Below, one piece after another: positions 14,301 through 20,300 of a DNA stretch of 48,853 bases. Each line of letters opens with the position of its first letter. Position 1 is the stretch's first letter. Both the position numbers and the translations under genes were made by a program. The notes under the pieces were generated by a model. It saw only the letters and a list, made by a program, of their open reading frames with translations. It was not told the DNA's origin and made no database searches. Source of the stretch: Verrucomicrobiota bacterium (lineage in GTDB: Bacteria > Verrucomicrobiota > Verrucomicrobiia > Limisphaerales > SIBE01); NCBI GenBank assembly GCA_027623095.1, contig JAQBVM010000009.1, forward strand, positions 1 to 48,853, given 5' to 3'.

Positions 14301-17300
14301 CGGCGATCAGCGCGCCAAACAGATCCACATCTTTAGCGCCGCGGACGTCGATCGAACTTCCCGCGGCCGAGGTGGTGATCTGAGCCGTTGCATGAACATA
14401 GATGCTTGTGCCACGCGGCTCCGCGCCGTTCAGATTGGTTCCATCCGGCCCGAGGCCGCCGAGAATCTGAACGTCATCGGTGACCTTGATGAAGCCTTCC
14501 ACATACACCCACACATTCGACTGAATCAGCAGATCGGAGTTCGCGCCCAAGACGTTGATGTTGCCGCGAAGGATCACGTCATCCTCGGCCGCCAGCCGGA
14601 GCAATCGGTCCGGGCCAAGCGTGGTGATCGTTCCGGTCAGAAACAGGCTATAGCTGCGGTGTCCGATCAGGAATGCTTCAGGATCGACCGCCTTAATCTG
14701 GTTGAACGTAACGGAATGATCCAGGAGCGATCCGCCCGCGCGGATGGTCAATTCGTCCGCCGAAGTCACGCTTCCGCCAATCTTCATCTCGTTCGCCGAG
14801 GTGAGAATCACATCCGCCCCAAGACCGACGAGGACGGGAACCGGGCTTCCGGAAGAGTTATCAAACACGGCGCCAGCGGTCACCGCGCTGCCGGACTCCA
14901 TACTCAGCGACTGGCCGGCTTCGAGATCGAGCAAGGCGCCGGCGTCGCGGCCCGCCACGACGGCTCCCTCAAGGAGTTTCACCAGTGTCGGCGAATTCAA
15001 ATCGAGCGCGCTTCCGGTGCCGTGGACCTCAATCAACCCGGCGACGCGAATCGAGGCATTGGTATTAATGGTGATCGTGCTGCCAGCGTTAAGGCTTTCG
15101 ATCCGGCTGCCTACGTCGGTCGTCAAGCTGTTCAGTCCGTCCCCAGGCGTCGAGATGTTGTTCACACCCGTGGAATTGCTCACATTGATTGCCACCCCAA
15201 CGCTGCCAATGACCCAGCCGCCGATGAGCATCTGTTCCTGGACGTCAAACAGGACGTTCCTCGCGGACACGCCGGAATCCGAGCCGGCCTCTGGAGTATG
15301 AAGGTTGACCCGGGAAATCTTTGCCGTGCGCGCATGGAATTCGACTGAATCCGACGGCGCCTGAATATCACCGCTGATCTCGAGGACATCGGTCAGGAAG
15401 ACAGTTTCATCCTTTAACGCGGCATTTACGTCACGTGGCTGCGTGGTCGCTTTCACTTGAAGCGAGTGGAACGCGTCCCCAATAATCATGCTATTGCCGG
15501 GATCCGACCGGCCAATGGTGACCTTGCTGAAACCATCGCGCAGGGCCGCCATGTCGCGCATCGACATTTCCAGGGTGTTGGCGTACGCGTCGCGCGCATG
15601 GTCGGTGCCACCGGCCGTTTCGCCGGCGCTTCCCAACCGGTAGTTCCACGCCGTTTCCGTAGGTTGAATGGTCAGTTGTCCTGTCCCAAACACGGTTCCG
15701 TTCCCCCCTTTGAAATCGAGGTCGCCCACCAGCAACAGGATGTCTTTGCCGGCGCCATTGGATCCTAGTTGGCCGCTGTCAAGCGACAGTCGCGAGTCAC
15801 GGGCGGCCAGCTTTAGATCGATGATTCCGGCGTTGCTGACGATGCCGTTGGAATTCAGATCGTCGGTTTCGCGAAGGACAATGTTCGTCGTGGACCCGGT
15901 TCCGGTGAGGTTGATCGTGGCTGCAGCAACGGTCGTGTCGAATAGGTTCGAAACCCCGCGGGCATTGACGTTGAGCGCGGCGCCAGCGCCGCGGATATCG
16001 GTGTCATCCAGGCGAATTTGACCATTCGCGGCACTAAGGGTGATTTCGGACGGCCCACTCGTGGAGATCAACAAATCACCGAACAGATCGATATTTCCTC
16101 CCGCGCCGGTAGCGCTTAATGAAATGCCCCCGGCGCGAATCTCAGGACTGGTAATCGAACTCGCGTTCAGGGAAAATCGGACCGCTTCCAGGTCGATCTT
16201 GCCGCCGTTCTGGGTGGTGACCAGATTCGTGTGGGCGGCGGCATCCTTAATCGTGAGTCCTTCGTGGCCCAGCTCGAAATTGACCGTGCTCGAACCGACA
16301 ATCGATTGGGTTCGGTCCACAATCAAATTACCGCCGGTGGAATCGACATCGATGCTCAGGGAATCGTCTCCGCCGCCGCTGTCATCCAGATTCAGCGTGG
16401 TGTTCGAAAGCAATCCAAAGGCGAGATGATCCGATCCGTTGCCTTGATTTTCAATATTCAGCGTCCGGTTGGAGAGTCCCTCAAAAGTAATGTCATCATC
16501 GCCGCTCCCCAAAATCCAGTCGTTCACCACCGAGTTTTCAAGCTCAAGTGAACCGCCATTCGCGCTCAGGTCAGCCGCGAAACTCGAGACGGTTCCGGAG
16601 AAACCGCCATTGAAGGCTCCATAATCCAATTGCACGTCGCCGGTTGCATTCGAAATGGTGTCATTCCCAATCTTAGCCGAATCGACCGTTCCAGCGATGA
16701 CAGTGACAGTCCCGGATCCCAGCAAGATTGTATCATTCTTCTCGCCGGTAATAATGGTGCCGTCCGCCTGAGGCATGCGAACCTGGCCGGAGCCCGATCC
16801 CATATCGATTTCGGCGTCCCCGGGCCCGAAGTGGTTCACCGTGTCCGAGCCAGTGCCCATGGAGAATTCAACCGGTCCGGTAAAATCGTTATCGATTTCA
16901 ACGGCATCCGTTCCCGCCCAGAAGTCGCCCTCGATCGACGTTACATTCTCGAGCACCTGGCGCCGGCCGAAAGCCGAGATTTGCACAGTCTGTCCGCTCG
17001 AGCTGACAGGTTCATCGATCACCCGAATCTTGAAGATTTCGTCTATGTTGTCCTCTTCGACACCTCGCCGATCGGCTCGGTCCCCAACATTGAGAGTCAA
17101 TGTTCCATTGGAAACGCTGCCTAATTCAACGGGCGGCGGAGGCACTACACCAAACGTGCCGATAACAAATTCCTGGCACTGTTCGGCATCCTCGTCCGCG
17201 ACGTACACACAGGCTTCGATTGTAACGCGCCCCAAAGCCACCCCATCCAGACCGGGGATTGGAAACGGAAGACTGGCAAGGTCCACTTCCTCAAAGTCAA

Positions 17301-20300
17301 TGTTGATACTTGCGCGCGCCAAGGTGACGTCGAACAACTGCACTTCGAGGAAACCTTCGCCGTCAAAATCAACTTTGTAAGATCCGTTCCCGAAAAGATC
17401 GACGCCGTTTTTGTCTGTAAAAGACATCTCCATCTCCAGCCCTCCGAAAAGACCGGTTCCTTCAACGCCAATCACAACCTCGGCGCTTAAATTGAACTTG
17501 AATTCACCCTCTGAATTGATCGTTCCTTCAAGATCCATCCCTATGAAGTCGAAGACTTCGATGCTCGATTTGATGTCCGCCCTCCATTCACCGTCCCGGA
17601 CCTCAACGACGAAATCGGCCTCGATCAAAAAGTTTCCGGCAATGTCGATTTCACCGTCCAAGTCCAACCGGAACGTATGGGCCGAAATTTCGGGACTTTT
17701 CGAATCGGTCGTGGTCGTATTGATTTCCAAGTCGCCGGAAGCCTCGATCCCAAGGATGCCCAGCACACTTCCTTCGAAATCAACCGATGTGTCGAGGACA
17801 ATGCCATCGTCTTTGATGACTCCGTTACCCTTGGTTTCCACTTCGATCGGACCAATGGCGAAAACCAGTTCGAATTTAAATCCATATTCGCCGCCTCCGA
17901 TCGTGATCACGAGCGTTCCTGCTGCCTCGGCAAATCCGAGGAATTCAAGGTCTCCCTTGAATGAGATTCGAATACCCGGCGCGATTTCAACCGATCCAAC
18001 GGTCTTCGTCGATCCGCTGGTGTTCAGTTCGAGCCTCAAATCGCCGGAAAAGCCGAGGCCCACATCGGCGCCGAAATCCGGAGTGATCGAGCCGCCGAGA
18101 TCAAAGTAGGCAGCCGCTCCCGAATGTGTAAGCTCAATTGCACCGTTCACGGCTACCCCGCCGAGCAAGTCGATGTTCAAGGTGCCGGTCGCCAGAAGCT
18201 CTATTCCCGAGGTGCTTCCGCTGAGCACAAAGACACCGGAGATCTCCAAGACATCCTCAATCGCCAAATCTCCATAGGCGAACAACCGAACCGAGTGTCC
18301 GTCGATTTGCACCGATTCCGTTCCACCCGAGGCCTCGCCGGTTGACGGATTCACCGAAGGCCGGTCGATCGTGGAGGAGCCGCTCTTAGTATTGACCTCC
18401 AATTGATAGGACGTGTCGAAATCGATTCCCGGGATTCCGCTATTGGAACTGTTCGCTGAGACCGTGATCGACCCCGAGATGCCGCTGGCATCGATTCCCA
18501 ATCCGCCTTCCGCGTGAAAACTTCCGAGCAGGGAAACGGAGAGATTGCCTTCAAAGGAAACATCAACGCTCGTCGGGGTCATCCCAAAAAAGAAGTCCGT
18601 GTCCATCGTCGCGAATCCGTCGCCGAAATCGAGACTGCCGGACGCTGATAAGACTACGTAAGGCGCGGCGACCGCGTTGGACCCATCCGGCTTCGGAGCA
18701 CCTTTCGGCACCACGAAAACGCTGCCCGGTCCGGACGGATTCGGAGTGAGGCGTGATTTCGCCGTCGAGCTAAGCTGCGATTTGAATGTGTCGGGCACAA
18801 AGACCGATTGATTCTGGCTGGTGGTATTGGCGATGATTCGCGCCTTGGCATCCAGCCCGAAGACATCGGAAAGGACAGAGCCGCCGCCAACCGACAAGCC
18901 TACCTCGAAGTCCGTCGCAAAACCCGTTCTCTTGATCGCAAGCGCGCCGATGCCCGATAGGTCGAAAAGATTCAATTCGCTTGGCCCGATCTGGACATTC
19001 GCATCCGCCAAGATGCTGATTTGCGTGGTCGTGGTTTCGGCCAGATACGCTCCGTCCAGGGCAACCACGCTGATGTTCGTGCCGGGAAGCTTCAGGCCAA
19101 TCGTTCCGTTGAAATGAACGCTTGAGATCGAGTTGCTGTAATCGAGCACGATCGACTCGGAGCCTGGAGTCAACACGAGTCCCGCCTGGGGTTTGTCGTT
19201 ACCCGGATCAGCCGGGAAAGTCGTCTTCAGATTCACCGCGGGGAACGGAGCGGCGCCGGCCCGGCCGAAATTCAGGTCGATCCCAAGATCCTGAATGTTC
19301 GCCGTGAGGAAATTTGCGCCGACAAACTGCACTTGATCGACGTTCGCTTTCAACGCGCCAAAACTGACGGCACCTCCGGCGGGCCCAATCGCGAGAGTCG
19401 GTTGCATCAACGCGAAGCCAAAGTCAACACCCTCAAGGGACAGTCCCACAGCTTGAGCGTTGGGAGTGTCGCGGTCCGGATCATTCTGCGCGGTGATGAT
19501 CTGGTTATCTCCATTCGTATCCCGCCAGTAAGGCCCGCTAAATCCAACAAAACCGTAGGCGTTCGACGCCGCCAAGGTTGTGACCTCCACCTCGGTGGTC
19601 TGCCCAGTGGAAAGAGTGGCCTGAGTCCTTGGCCCCTTCTCAAATTCCACGCCGCCAGTGAAGGCCGCCAGGCCCGCTACCGTCACTTCGGCGAATCCGA
19701 TCTCCACTCCAATCCGCTGATCGCCGCCGTAATCCAAATTGATGAAGACCGGATCGCCGTTCGCGTCCACTCCCCCGGTCGGCACCGCATAAAACCCGTC
19801 CCCCACATTCAATTCTCCGTCGCCATTCAGGTCCTGGTCCTCTGGATCCGATACCCCGTTGTTGTTCAAGTCTTCATCGAACGTCAGACTGAAATCCACC
19901 ACCGGCGGACCAAACTTGGCGCCCTGGATGTCCCATTCCTCCCCGTTATTCAACTTGAAGGTCACGTTCTGGCCTTCAACTGTCAGAACCTCCTCCAAAC
20001 CGATAAAGTCGAAACCCGCCGCAGTTGCTTTCGCCGCCGTGAAGTTCGGGATTTGGAACGGGATTCCCAGCGCCTTGAATGCCGAATTCAGCGTCGGATC
20101 GAACAGCGCCCCGGCAAAATCGACCCGCGGCACTCGAAACCCATACAGATTTCCAGAATCCGCTCCGCTCAGATATGCCTGCAACGGACGGCTCGACGAG
20201 TCGAATCCGGCGGCATTGATCGTATCCAGAATTCCCGAATCCTCGATCGAGAGACCGGCCCCGAAAAACGCGCTCAAATTGCTGCCGCCAATCCGCATTC